Below the pieces are notes generated by a model. The model searched no databases, was not told where the DNA came from, and worked only from the letters and a program-made list of their open reading frames with translations. This document shows positions 52,242 to 61,039 of a DNA stretch of 64,000 nucleotides, in pieces. Origin of the DNA: Pseudomonas shahriarae (GTDB lineage Bacteria; Pseudomonadota; Gammaproteobacteria; Pseudomonadales; Pseudomonadaceae); contig NZ_CP077085.1 of NCBI RefSeq assembly GCF_014268455.2, positions 1,984,001-2,048,000 on the forward strand, given 5' to 3'. Position 1 is the stretch's first letter; each line of letters begins with the position of its first letter. The position numbers were made by a program, and so were the translations under genes.

Positions 52242-52895
52242 TCAGGCCCACTGGTGGATCGGCCATCCGGCCTGTTCTGCGTGGGCCTGCAGCACCGGGT
52301 CCGGGTTCACCACCTGCGGGAAATCGACCTTGCTCAACAGCGGCAAGTCATTGCGCGAATCCGAATAGAAATACGCACCCTCCAGGCTTTCACCTTCCTG
52401 CTCCAGCCATTGCGTCAAGCGGGCGACCTTGCCTTCACGGTACGTCAGTACACCCACGGTCTTGCCGCTGTACACCCCGTGGGCTACGTCCAGTTCAATC
52501 CCCAGTACTTCATCAATGCCAATGCGTGCGGCAATCGGCGTGACCAGGTGCGTGCCCGAGGCCGAGATCACCAGGATCCGGTCCCCGTTCTGCCGGTGGC
52601 GGGCGATGGTCTTGGTGGCGTCGCTGTAGATCAGCGGCTCGATAATATCTTCCACCCACGGCTCGACCAGGTGCGCGACTTCTTCCGGGGTGCGCCCGAT
52701 CATCGGTTCCAGGCTGAAGTCCATGAACTCTTCCATGGCCAGCTCGCCGCGGCTGTAGGCGGCCATCAGTTCGTTGTTCTTGCGCATGAACGAATCGGGG
52801 TCCACCCAGCCCAGGCGGCCCATTTGTTCGCTCCACAAGGTGGCGCAGTCGCCGTGGATCAGGGTGTCGTCCAGATCAAAAATTACCAAAGCCAT
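52242..52895 (-). CDS. HAD-IB family hydrolase (SerB-like phosphatase)
   Basis: 217 aa. HAD motif I FDLDDTLIHGDC (D7, D9), motif II ISASGTHLV (Ser about 102), motif III Lys in YREGKVARL (about 154), and motif IV YSDSRNDLPLL (about 177-187). Class IB architecture as in phosphoserine phosphatase and HAD-IB CicA-type proteins. It lies 31 bp downstream of an ABC ATPase gene and probably ends the operon that starts at 57574, so a role in dephosphorylating an imported phosphate compound is plausible. Substrate not known. Confidence 0.88.
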   Translation of the reverse strand: MALVIFDLDDTLIHGDCATLWSEQMGRLGWVDPDSFMRKNNELMAAYSRGELAMEEFMDFSLEPMIGRTPEEVAHLVEPWVEDIIEPLIYSDATKTIARHRQNGDRILVISASGTHLVTPIAARIGIDEVLGIELDVAHGVYSGKTVGVLTYREGKVARLTQWLEQEGESLEGAYFYSDSRNDLPLLSKVDFPQVVNPDPVLQAHAEQAGWPIHQWA

Positions 52896-52926
52896 CAGTC
52901 ATGCTTCCTCAATAAACACTGCATCC

Positions 52927-53916
52927 TCAGGCTACCTCACACAGTGCGCTGGGATCGATGGAAAGTGCCAGGCGTTGCCCGTCTGGGTGAAGATCCTGGG
53001 CCGAGCGGTTGAGTACGTCCACCACCAATTCAACGCCCCGGGCTTCGACGCGATAGCGAATCACATTACCCAGCAGGCTGTGGCTGCGCACCAGAGCGTC
53101 CAGCTCACCGTTGCGGTTCAGTTCGATGGACTCGGGACGGATCGCAATACGGCTGCTGACCGGACGCTGCAATAGCTTGCTGGCCTGCTCGGCGTCCAGC
53201 AGGTTGTAGTTGCCGATAAAACCGGCGGCGAAGGCGTCCACGGGGGCGGTGTACAGGGTTTCAGCGTCGCCGCTTTGTACGATCTTGCCCTGGTTCATCA
53301 GGAAGATGCGGTCGGACATGACCAGGGCTTCTTCCTGGTCATGGGTCACAAAAATCGTGGTCAGCCCCAGTTCGCGCTGGATCTGACGGATCTGCTCGCG
53401 CAGGTGTTTGCGAATCCGCGCATCCAGTGCCGACAGCGGCTCATCGAGCAGCAGCAGGCGCGGGCGGGTGACCAGGGAGCGGGCGAGGGCGACGCGCTGG
53501 CACTGGCCGCCGGACATCTGGTGCGGATAGCGCCCGGCCAGGTCCTTGAGCTCGACCAGTTGCAGCACTTCCTGCACCCGCTGGTGGCTGTCATCGGCGT
53601 TGACCTTCTGCATACGCAGGCCGAAGGCGACGTTCTGTTCCACGGTCATGTTGGGGAACAGCGCGTAGCTCTGGAACACCATGCCGATATGGCGCTTCTG
53701 CGGGCTCAGCGGCACGATATCCTGGCCGTCCAGGAGGATCTGCCCACTGTCCACCGGCGTCAGCCCGGCGATGCAGCGCAGCAGCGTGGATTTGCCGCAA
53801 CCGGACGGGCCAAGCAGGGTGACGAATTCGCCCTTGGCGATCTGGCAGTTGATATCACTGAACACCGGGGTGGCGGCGTAGCTTTTTTGCAGGTGCTGGA
53901 CGCTGACGAAGCTCAT
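52927..53916 (-). CDS. ABC importer ATP-binding protein (PotA/PhnT/FbpC-like)
   Basis: 329 aa. Walker A GPSGCGKST (36-44), signature MSGGQ (in HQMSGGQCQRVALARSL, with Met instead of the usual Leu), Walker B LLLLDEPLSALD, and His switch FVTHDQEEAL. A C-terminal TOBE-like domain starts near 240. The class serves spermidine/putrescine, Fe3+ or 2-aminoethylphosphonate importers. Its ATG overlaps the permease stop (ATGA). It works with the two permeases and the binding protein in this run. Confidence 0.92.
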   Translation of the reverse strand: MSFVSVQHLQKSYAATPVFSDINCQIAKGEFVTLLGPSGCGKSTLLRCIAGLTPVDSGQILLDGQDIVPLSPQKRHIGMVFQSYALFPNMTVEQNVAFGLRMQKVNADDSHQRVQEVLQLVELKDLAGRYPHQMSGGQCQRVALARSLVTRPRLLLLDEPLSALDARIRKHLREQIRQIQRELGLTTIFVTHDQEEALVMSDRIFLMNQGKIVQSGDAETLYTAPVDAFAAGFIGNYNLLDAEQASKLLQRPVSSRIAIRPESIELNRNGELDALVRSHSLLGNVIRYRVEARGVELVVDVLNRSAQDLHPDGQRLALSIDPSALCEVA

Positions 53917-54713
53917 TGGCTTTTGTCCTTGTTCAAGAAGTTGGCGGCCCAGGTGAGCAGCAGCACGAAAAGGAAATAGGAGATGACCACGGCGCTGGTG
54001 AAGTGGCCGCTGCTGTTACGCATGTTGTTGAGGTACACCTGCAAGGTCTCGTAGCGCGTGCCGACAAGGATGTTGGCGAACACAAACTCGCCGAACAGGA
54101 ACGAGAACGACAGCAGCAACGCCACCATCAAGCCCTTGCGCAGGTTCGGCAGCACCACCAGGATCGCCGCCTGCCAGGTGCTGGCGCCGAGCAGTTGGGC
54201 GGCGTCCATCAGGTCACGCAGGTTGATCGCCTGTAGGTTGTTGGTGATCGCGCGGTACATGAACGGCAGTGCCACGGTGAAGTAGCAGCCAATCAGGATC
54301 CACGGTGTGCCGACCATCGCCAGCGGCCCCGAGCCATACAGCTGTAACAGGCCCACCGAGGACACCACCGGTGGCACCGCGAAAGGCAGCAGGATCAGGA
54401 TATTCATCAGCGCGTCGAGCCTGGGGAAGTGGTAGTGCACCACGAACAGCAGCGGCAGGATCAGCACCACCGACAGGATCAGTGCGCCGACACACACCAG
54501 CAGCGATTGGCCAAAGGCATGCAAAAAGCGCGGGTCGCTCCACAGCTGTACATACCATTCAAAGGTAAAACCGGCGGGCAGGATGGTGGCCGACCAACTG
54601 CTGGCAAGGGAGTACACCAGGGTGCCAATCAGCGGCAGCACCAGGATCGCGAACAGCAGGTACACCACCACGCGATGATAGAGGGCGACGGGGCTGGCTT
54701 CAGCGCGAGACAT
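53913..54713 (-). CDS. ABC importer permease (second)
   Basis: 266 aa, six transmembrane helices, with the binding-protein-dependent transport EAA-like loop near residues 165-185 (DAAQLLGASTWQAAILVVLPNLRKG). Belongs to the PotC/PhnV/FbpB-type permeases. Its start overlaps the end of the other permease gene by 14 bp, and its stop overlaps the ATPase start, so the three transport genes are translationally linked. Confidence 0.9.
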   Translation of the reverse strand: MSRAEASPVALYHRVVVYLLFAILVLPLIGTLVYSLASSWSATILPAGFTFEWYVQLWSDPRFLHAFGQSLLVCVGALILSVVLILPLLFVVHYHFPRLDALMNILILLPFAVPPVVSSVGLLQLYGSGPLAMVGTPWILIGCYFTVALPFMYRAITNNLQAINLRDLMDAAQLLGASTWQAAILVVLPNLRKGLMVALLLSFSFLFGEFVFANILVGTRYETLQVYLNNMRNSSGHFTSAVVISYFLFVLLLTWAANFLNKDKSQ

Positions 54714-55545
54714 GGTAGCTCCTCTTGAGCAACAGTTGATGGACCACGGTGACCACGGTCATCAGCGCCACCAGGATGACGGCCAGGGCGCTGGCCATGT
54801 TCGGGTCCAGGGAAATATCGCCGGAGACCATCGCCGCAATGCGGATCGGCAGCACGTTGAAGTTGCCGGTGGTCAACGCATACACCGTGGCATAGGCGCC
54901 CAGGGCATTGGCCACCAGGATCACGAAGGTGCCCAGCAACGCCGGCGTCAGCACCGGCAGGCCGATATGCCGCCAGTACTGCCAGCCATTGGCGCCCAGG
55001 AGTGCTGCGGACTCGCGCCAGTCTTCACGCAGGGCATCGAAGGCCGGGTACAGCAGCAACACGCCCAGGGGGATCTGGAAATAGGTGTACAGGATGATCA
55101 GGCCGGTCTTGGAGTACAGGTTGAAGTCCTGAATGATCCCGGCCTGCTTGAGCATGATGGTGATGCTGCCGTTGAACCCCAGCAGGATGATGAAGGCAAA
55201 GGCCAGGGGCACGCCGGAGAAGTTGCTGGTCATGTTGGCGAAGGCAGTGACGAAGTTGCGCAGCGGCGAATCCACCTTGCGCAACGAGTAACTGCCGAGC
55301 ACGGCAATGATGATGCCGAAGACGCTGGAGTAGAAACTCAGCTCCAGGCTGTACTGGATCGCCTGCAAGTAGAACTTCGAGCTGAAGATCTTGCTGAAGT
55401 TGGCCAGGCCCCAGCCGAATTCTTCCGATTGCAGGCTGTTGACCATCACCCAGAACAGCGGCGCGATCTGGAACACGATAAAAAACAGGGCGAAAGGCAC
55501 CAGGCACAAGGCGGCCAGCCACTTACCACGGATCACTGAACTCAC
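54700..55545 (-). CDS. ABC importer permease (first)
   Basis: 281 aa, six helices. The EAA loop near 180-200 reads ALREDWRESAALLGANGWQYWRHIGLPVLTPAL (part), matching PotB/PhnU-class inner-membrane components. Its start overlaps the stop of the phosphatase-family gene by ATGA (55542-55545). Together with the second permease it forms the heterodimeric channel. Confidence 0.9.
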   Translation of the reverse strand: MSSVIRGKWLAALCLVPFALFFIVFQIAPLFWVMVNSLQSEEFGWGLANFSKIFSSKFYLQAIQYSLELSFYSSVFGIIIAVLGSYSLRKVDSPLRNFVTAFANMTSNFSGVPLAFAFIILLGFNGSITIMLKQAGIIQDFNLYSKTGLIILYTYFQIPLGVLLLYPAFDALREDWRESAALLGANGWQYWRHIGLPVLTPALLGTFVILVANALGAYATVYALTTGNFNVLPIRIAAMVSGDISLDPNMASALAVILVALMTVVTVVHQLLLKRSYHVSR

Positions 55546-56348
55546 TTCAACAGCTCCTGGCAGACAGGTTTGTCGTGGGCAACGCCAAGCAGGGCGCAGA
55601 CGGTGCCGCAGATATCGGTTTGCCTGGGTTGGGCCTCGGGCTCGAGGCTGAAGGCATCACCGAACACAAACAGCGGCACTTCGCGCTCTTCCGGCAGCAG
55701 GCCGTTGTGGGAGCGGTCGTTGTTCATGCCGTGGTCGGCGGTGACCAGCACCTGGTAGCCGGTGTCGAGCCAGCCTTGCAGGTAGTCGGCGAGGATGACG
55801 TCCGCCGAGCGGGCGCTGTTGCGGTATTGCGCGGTGTCGAGGCCGTGCCTGTGGCCGGCGTCGTCGATGTTCATCGGGTGTACCAGCAAAAAGTTCGGCG
55901 CGTGCTTGAGGCGCAGGCTCTCGGCATCGGCAAACAGGTGAGCGTCGGGGTAATGATCGCTCCAGTAGAAGTGCCCGTGCTGGATTGCCAGCGCCGGGTC
56001 GTCGGTATGCCGGTCGCGGGCGGCGATAAACGGCGAGCGGTTATACAGCTCGCTGACCCAATGGTAGGCCGCCGCCGCAGTGGTCAAGCCGGCGTCGGTG
56101 GCGTAATGGAAAATGCTGCGCTGGTTGGACAGGCGCGAGACGTTGTTGTGGACAATGCCACTGTCGATCGGCGTTACGCCGGTCAGGATGCATTCGTACA
56201 GCGGGCGCGACAGGGCGGGCAATTCGCATTCCAGCTTGTACAGCGCTGCGCGCCCGGCGCCGACGTAGGCCTGGAGATGCCCCATGGCATGCCGGGCAAC
56301 CTCGTAATTGAGGCCGTCGAGCACCACAAGGATGACGTTGTGCTTCAT
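55542..56348 (-). CDS. Alkaline phosphatase family protein (phosphodiesterase/pyrophosphatase fold)
   Basis: 268-aa member of the alkaline phosphatase/NPP superfamily. Metal-binding/nucleophile features: VVLDGLNYE (D10), TGVTPIDSGIVHNNVS (nucleophile loop, Thr or Ser), NIDDAGHRHG (about 160), and TADHGMNNDRSHNG (about 213-226). No signal peptide, so it acts inside the cell. Coupled to the permease gene by ATGA and lying between the binding-protein and permease genes, it probably cleaves the imported phospho-compound. The exact bond (diester, monoester or phosphonate-like) cannot be told. Confidence 0.85.
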   Translation of the reverse strand: MKHNVILVVLDGLNYEVARHAMGHLQAYVGAGRAALYKLECELPALSRPLYECILTGVTPIDSGIVHNNVSRLSNQRSIFHYATDAGLTTAAAAYHWVSELYNRSPFIAARDRHTDDPALAIQHGHFYWSDHYPDAHLFADAESLRLKHAPNFLLVHPMNIDDAGHRHGLDTAQYRNSARSADVILADYLQGWLDTGYQVLVTADHGMNNDRSHNGLLPEEREVPLFVFGDAFSLEPEAQPRQTDICGTVCALLGVAHDKPVCQELLK

Positions 56349-56411
56349 AGGGGCAGGGGCTCCGCGACAAATTGGGCTTGATTCGGTGGATCTTCCGGAA
56401 ACGGATCAACT

Positions 56412-56499
56412 GTGGGAGCTGGCTTGCCGGCGATAACGGTGCATCAGCCGATACACGTGCTGAATGTCATACCGCTATCGCCGGCAAGCCAGCTCCCAC
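56412..56499. repeat. REP doublet within the transport operon
   Basis: TGTGGGAGCTGGCTTGCCGGCGATA / TATCGCCGGCAAGCCAGCTCCCAC. It lies between the binding-protein stop (56507) and the phosphatase-family ATG (56348), where it could stabilise the upstream mRNA and raise binding-protein levels. Confidence 0.88.
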
Positions 56500-56506
56500 C
56501 CGGGGC

Positions 56507-57574
56507 TTATTGCATATTGATGATGACTTCTTCCTGCCACTTCTGCGGCAGCGCCTTGGAGGTCTTCTCCCAGGCATCGGCGTCCTTGATCGGAGTCACG
56601 CCTTTGTATTGCTCGTCAGGCAGCAGCTTGGCTTTCACTTCAGGTGGCAGGGTCAGGTGTTCGGCACGGATCGGCCGCGCATTGCCCTTGGCCAGGTTGA
56701 TTTGCCCGGCATCACTGAAGATGTATTCGCGGGTCAGCTTGGCCGCGTTGGGGTGCTTGGCGTATTTATTGATGATGGTGGTGTAGCCGGAAATCACCGA
56801 GCCATCCGAGGGGATCAGCACCACGTAGTCATCCGGGTTGGCCATCTTGGCCTTGTAGCTCAGGCCGTTGAAGTCCCAGACCACGCCCACTTCCACTTCG
56901 CCCTTTTCCATGGTGGCGATGGTCGGGTTGGCCAGGGAGATACGGCCCTGCTTGGCGATTTCGGCAAACATCAGCAGCGCCGGCTGGATGTTCTTCTCGT
57001 CGCCGCCAGTGGCCAGGGCGGCGGCCAGTACACCGTTGGCGGCCTGGGCGGCGGTGCTCACGTCACCAATCGAAACCTTGTATTTGCCGGTTTTCAGGTC
57101 AGACCATTTGGTCGGCACTTCGGAGCCGTGCAACAGCTTTTTGTTGACGATAAACGCAATGGTGCCGGTGTAGGCCAGGGCCCAGTTGCCGTCCTTGTCC
57201 TTGGCCCAGTCCGGGATCTGTTCCCAGGTGCTTGGCTTGTAGGGTTGGGTCACGCCCTGCTTGACCGCAATCGGCCCGAAGGCTGCGCCCACGTCGCCGA
57301 TATCGGCGCTGGCATTGTCTTTTTCTGCGGCGAACTTGGCGATTTCCTGGGCCGAGCTCATATCGGTGTCCATGTGCTTGAGGCCGTACTTGGCCGCCAG
57401 GTCTTCCCAGGTGCCTTTCCAGTTGGCCCAGTTATCGGGCATGCCGACGCTGTTCACAGCGCCTTCTGCCTTGGCGGCAGCTTCCAGGGTTTTCAAATCG
57501 GTGTCAGCGGCCATGGCGGCGGTGCACATGGCAATGGTCGAGCCTAACAGTGATGCCAGGAAAAGCTGTTTCAT
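56507..57574 (-). CDS. ABC transporter substrate-binding protein (periplasmic)
   Basis: 355 aa. Signal peptide MKQLFLASLLGSTIAMCTAA cleaved near AMAA-D (residue 23). The mature protein has the class II (PotD/FbpA/AepX-like) fold, with SVGMPDNWANWKGTWEDLAAKYG and VWDFNGLSYKAKMANPDDYVVLIPSDG (in parts). First gene of the importer run; GGAGCTTCGG is the ribosome binding site. Ligand unresolved; a phosphorylated organic compound is the inference from neighbouring phosphatases. Confidence 0.9.
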   Translation of the reverse strand: MKQLFLASLLGSTIAMCTAAMAADTDLKTLEAAAKAEGAVNSVGMPDNWANWKGTWEDLAAKYGLKHMDTDMSSAQEIAKFAAEKDNASADIGDVGAAFGPIAVKQGVTQPYKPSTWEQIPDWAKDKDGNWALAYTGTIAFIVNKKLLHGSEVPTKWSDLKTGKYKVSIGDVSTAAQAANGVLAAALATGGDEKNIQPALLMFAEIAKQGRISLANPTIATMEKGEVEVGVVWDFNGLSYKAKMANPDDYVVLIPSDGSVISGYTTIINKYAKHPNAAKLTREYIFSDAGQINLAKGNARPIRAEHLTLPPEVKAKLLPDEQYKGVTPIKDADAWEKTSKALPQKWQEEVIINMQ

Positions 57575-57629
57575 CCGAAGCTCCTTTGGGCGTTTTCAAC
57601 GCTGCGATTTTTTGATGGCGCGGTGGGTT

Positions 57630-57641
57630 TGGTCTAGGTCA
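57630..57641. promoter_or_regulatory. HutC-type operator candidate near the binding-protein start
   Basis: TGGTCTAGGTCA, 10 of 12 positions identical to the palindrome TGGTCTAGACCA known for HutC-subfamily GntR proteins (for example the DasR site). It lies 56 bp upstream of the binding-protein ATG. Confidence 0.5.
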
Positions 57642-57897
57642 GCAATACACGAGCCAATTTAGGCGCGATGGATGACAGTTTTATGTCGGTGTCGTTTTTA
57701 AAGCGCCTGGGCAGGTACTTGCCGGGTAAGCGTAGACCAAGGCCAGGCCCCCGTAATTCTTGGACTTGGCCGATGTATTGCAGGGCGTGTGGGGCAGTGT
57801 CACGAGGCGCTGTCATCTGTCGGTCATGTGTGATGCCTAGGCTGGCATGCAACAGCCGCCGCTCATTCCAGGGGCATTTGGCGCACCCAAACAGTGC

Positions 57898-57909
57898 TGG
57901 CCTAGTCCA
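57898..57909. promoter_or_regulatory. HutC-type operator candidate at the regulator start
   Basis: TGGCCTAGTCCA, CTAG-centred, 10 of 12 positions as in TGGTCTAGACCA, 14 bp before the GntR ATG (57924). Together with the site at 57630 it brackets the 350-bp divergent intergenic region, which otherwise shows only a half site TAGACCA at 57733. Confidence 0.5.
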
Positions 57910-57923
57910 GATAGGTAACGTTG

Positions 57924-58637
57924 ATGCGTGATGAGGCAACCAAAGCGGTGACAGCCATTGGCCTGGCGCTGCAAGAGCAGATCAGCCACGGTTTGTTGAG
58001 CCCGACGAGCAAGCTGCCCGCCGAGCGCAAACTCAGTGAGTTGTTTAGTACCACCCGCATTACGGTGCGCGAGGCCTTGCTGCAACTGGAGGCTCAGGGC
58101 CAGATCTACCGCGAGGAGCGCCGTGGCTGGTTTGTCTCGCCGCCCCGGTTGGCCTACAACCTGATGCAGCGCAGCCACTTCCACGCCATGGTCAGCGCTC
58201 AGGGGCGAGTGCCTTCTACCGAAGTCATCTCGGCACGCCTGCAACCGGCTTCGGCCGCGGTCTGCGCGTGGCTGCAACTGCCGGCACTGTCCAGCGTGAT
58301 CCAGATCTGCCGGCGGCGGCGTATTGATGGGCGGCTGGTGCTGTATGTGGAGCACTACCTCAACCCCCAGTATTTTCCGGGGATCCTGGCGTGTGACCTG
58401 AACGAGTCGATGACCGAGTTGTACGCCCGCAAGTACGACCTGCACTACGGTCGCGTGCGCTTTGAGATTGTGCCGACTTCTCTACAGGTAGAAGCGGCAG
58501 CCGCCTTGAAAGTCTCGGCGGGCAGCCCCGGGCTGCGGATCGCCCGGGTCAATTACGATCAGCATCAGCGCCTGATCGACTGCGATCTGGAGTTCTGGCG
58601 CCATGATGCGATTCATGTCGGGGTGGATGTGACCTGA
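57924..58637 (+). CDS. GntR family regulator with UTRA domain (HutC/PhnF subfamily)
   Basis: 237 aa. The winged HTH (about 8-75: LLSPTSKLPAERKLSELFSTTRITVREALLQLE in parts) is followed by an UTRA ligand domain (about 95-235). Divergent from the binding-protein gene with CTAG palindromes at both ends of the gap, so it probably represses the importer operon and itself. ATG 57924 follows AGGTAA; a TTG directly before it is not needed. The end overlaps the convergent MscS-like gene by 25 bp. Resembles PhnR-type regulators but the effector is unknown. Confidence 0.9.
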   Translation: MRDEATKAVTAIGLALQEQISHGLLSPTSKLPAERKLSELFSTTRITVREALLQLEAQGQIYREERRGWFVSPPRLAYNLMQRSHFHAMVSAQGRVPSTEVISARLQPASAAVCAWLQLPALSSVIQICRRRRIDGRLVLYVEHYLNPQYFPGILACDLNESMTELYARKYDLHYGRVRFEIVPTSLQVEAAAALKVSAGSPGLRIARVNYDQHQRLIDCDLEFWRHDAIHVGVDVT

Positions 58638-60790
58638 GCTTCCTGCGGCCCACTCGCCGCCGTCACCACTTGCACGCTCAAGCGCGGCATCGCCAGGTCC
58701 ATCCCGGCCTCATCGAGGTGGCGCTTGAGCGACAGGTTGAACGCCCGCGACACTTCCCACTGCTTGATCGGCGCGGTCTTGAAGCGCGCACGCAGGATGG
58801 CGTTGCCGGACTCGAAGCTTTCCACACCCTGGAACTCCAGGGGCGACCAGATATTGCGGCGTTGCAGCGGGTCGGCGCGCATTTTCTGGCCGACGTCGCG
58901 CATCAGCTTGATCGCGGTGTCGATGTCCATGCTGGCTGGCACCGCTACGCGGAAAATCGCGTAGCCGAATTCCCGCGAGTAGTTCTTGATGCTCTTGATC
59001 TCGCTGAACGGGATGGTGTGGACGATGCCGTCGATATCGCGCAGGCGCACGGTACGGATGGTCAGGCCCTCGACGGTGCCAAGGTGGCCGCCGACATCCA
59101 CATAGTCATCAATGGCCAGGGAGTCTTCGATGATGATGAACAGGCCGGTGATCAAGTCCGCCACCAGTGACTGCGCACCAAAACCGATGGCCAGGCCGAT
59201 CACACCGGCACCGGCCAGCAGGGGCGTGACGTTCATGCCCATGTTCGCCAGGGCGACAATGGCGGCGATGATGAAGATGGTCACGAACAGCACGTTGCGG
59301 ATCAACGGCATCATGGTCTGCGCCCGCGCATTGGCCAGGCCTTTGCGCGAGCGGGTGAGGGCGTGGTGGATCGCGGTGTCGCTGAGGATCCAGATCAGCC
59401 AGGCAAACAGCAGGGTACCGGCAAGGCCGAACAGCTTGACGCTGATTTCATGTCCGTCGCCTTCGGTAAAGCGGATCAGCGACCAGCCCCAGACCCGCAG
59501 GCCGAGTTCGATAAACACCAGCCACACCATCAGATGGGCCAGGGTGTAGACAAAGCTTTTCAGGCGCTCGGAATACAGCGCATGGCGCTTGTGCCCGCGC
59601 TGGGGCTTGAGGGCGTGGCGGCGCACCAGGCCGTTGATCACCATGCACAGCACCAGCAACACCGTGCACAGCAATGATTGGCGCAAGGCGGTGCTGGTAT
59701 CGCCGGCCGACACGAAGGTGGCAAACAGCGAAATGCCCACCAGCAGCAGCGCGGGCAGGTACCAGAAGGTGCCGACGATCTCGATCGTATCGCTCAATGC
59801 GCGGCGGGTCAGGCGCCGGGACAGTGGCTGGTTGCGGATCAGGTGGGCGATGGGCCGGCGGAAACGCAGGATAAACACGCCGGTGGACAGTGCCGCCAGG
59901 ACATTGGCGACGGTCGCGGCGCTGTGGGCCAGGTGGGTACCCAGGGCTTCGGTCAGGCGCGGATCGCTCAAGGCCTCGCCGAAAGCGGCGAAGCTGCCGA
60001 TCAGCCACAGCGGGCGAAACGCCTGGTGGCGCAGGATATACAGCGCCCGGTGACGGTGCGGGCCGTCAAGCACGGAAAAGGCGATGACGCAGATCGCCGA
60101 AAAACACGTGCCGACCACCAGCGCGTACGCCAGCACCATCGCCAGGGATTTGCCCAGGGAGGAGGGCAGGGCGTAGCTGAGGTAGACGGTGATCACCAGG
60201 GCAATCAGCCAGGGGCCGAGCTTGCGCAGGGCAAAGCGCAGCATGTCCCAGGTCTTGGGGTGTTGCGGCAATTCTTCACTGAGGCCAAAGCGCAGGCGCA
60301 CCCGATGGCTGAGCCAGATCAGCGCGGCCGCGAGCAGGCTCCAGAGCATCAACACCACGGCAAAGCCAAAGATAATCGGCAGCCATTCGCTGGCGGGCAG
60401 CATCAGCGCGCCCAGCTCGGTCCTGGCCTGGGCGAATTCGACGGACCAGCGATTGAGTGGGCTGTCGGCGCCGGACAGCTGTTGCTCCAGGCTGGCCAGG
60501 GTGCCGCCGATCAGGCTCAGCACCCCTTGCTCGGCAGCCGGCTGGGCTTTTTTCGTGGCTTCGCGCAGCTTTTTCAGGTCGGCCAGCAGCTTGGTGCGCT
60601 GCTGGTCGTTTTCCAGGGTCTTGATCACCTCGTCCAAAGACTGCCCCAGCGGCACGTCGGCCTGTGGCTGGGCTTTGGTGGTGTTGCCCAGGATACCGGG
60701 CAGGCCGACCGCCTGGGCAGGGGCGATGGGCAACAGGATCAGCAGGCAAAGGAGCAGGCAGTGTGGCAGAGCAAACAGACGGGCAAGCAC
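58613..60790 (-). CDS. MscS family mechanosensitive channel (YbiO-like, large)
   Basis: 725 aa, GTG start (60790). Signal-like N-terminal helix (LLLCLLILLPIAPAQA, cleaved near residue 27), a periplasmic coiled segment (about 50-115), about ten transmembrane helices, and the MscS core (about 500-690): PLLAGAGVIGLAIGFGAQSLVADLITGLFIIIEDS contains the pore-lining TM3 with its Ala/Gly packing. The cytoplasmic beta and vestibule domains follow (SIKNYSREFGYAIFRV). Length fits YbiO/YjeP-type channels rather than short MscS. It overlaps the GntR gene tail to tail. Confidence 0.9.
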   Translation of the reverse strand: MLARLFALPHCLLLCLLILLPIAPAQAVGLPGILGNTTKAQPQADVPLGQSLDEVIKTLENDQQRTKLLADLKKLREATKKAQPAAEQGVLSLIGGTLASLEQQLSGADSPLNRWSVEFAQARTELGALMLPASEWLPIIFGFAVVLMLWSLLAAALIWLSHRVRLRFGLSEELPQHPKTWDMLRFALRKLGPWLIALVITVYLSYALPSSLGKSLAMVLAYALVVGTCFSAICVIAFSVLDGPHRHRALYILRHQAFRPLWLIGSFAAFGEALSDPRLTEALGTHLAHSAATVANVLAALSTGVFILRFRRPIAHLIRNQPLSRRLTRRALSDTIEIVGTFWYLPALLLVGISLFATFVSAGDTSTALRQSLLCTVLLVLCMVINGLVRRHALKPQRGHKRHALYSERLKSFVYTLAHLMVWLVFIELGLRVWGWSLIRFTEGDGHEISVKLFGLAGTLLFAWLIWILSDTAIHHALTRSRKGLANARAQTMMPLIRNVLFVTIFIIAAIVALANMGMNVTPLLAGAGVIGLAIGFGAQSLVADLITGLFIIIEDSLAIDDYVDVGGHLGTVEGLTIRTVRLRDIDGIVHTIPFSEIKSIKNYSREFGYAIFRVAVPASMDIDTAIKLMRDVGQKMRADPLQRRNIWSPLEFQGVESFESGNAILRARFKTAPIKQWEVSRAFNLSLKRHLDEAGMDLAMPRLSVQVVTAASGPQEAQVTSTPT

Positions 60791-60862
60791 GAGGCGGTCA
60801 ACCTTGAATACGATGGATCGCCCGAGTGTACGAGGGCGCTATGCCCAATGCGAGTGCATTTA

Positions 60863-61039
60863 TTATTCGGCCAGTTTCGCCAGGATCCGATAGACGATGG
60901 TGGCGAGGATCAGCAGCATGCCGATCCACATGCCAAATACACCGAGGTTTTTGTCGCGGAAGTTGAAGCCAACGGCCAGCAGGATCATGCCCGTGAGGAT
61001 GGGGATGAGCATGGCGTGGAAGGCGGACATCGGGATCAT
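60863..61039 (-). CDS. 58-aa two-helix membrane protein
   Basis: ATG 61039 to TAA 60863-60865. The product is MIPMSAFHAMLIPILTGMIL, then LAVGFNFRDKNLGVFGMWIG and MLLILATIVYRILAKLAE. It has two hydrophobic helices flanking a short polar FRDKN turn, which suggests a small inner-membrane protein. AAGG lies 11 bases before the ATG; an ATG at 61030 is the alternative. It is upstream of and codirectional with the MscS-type gene (73 bp gap). No named family recognised; codon use looks like that of a real gene. Confidence 0.65.
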   Translation of the reverse strand: MIPMSAFHAMLIPILTGMILLAVGFNFRDKNLGVFGMWIGMLLILATIVYRILAKLAE

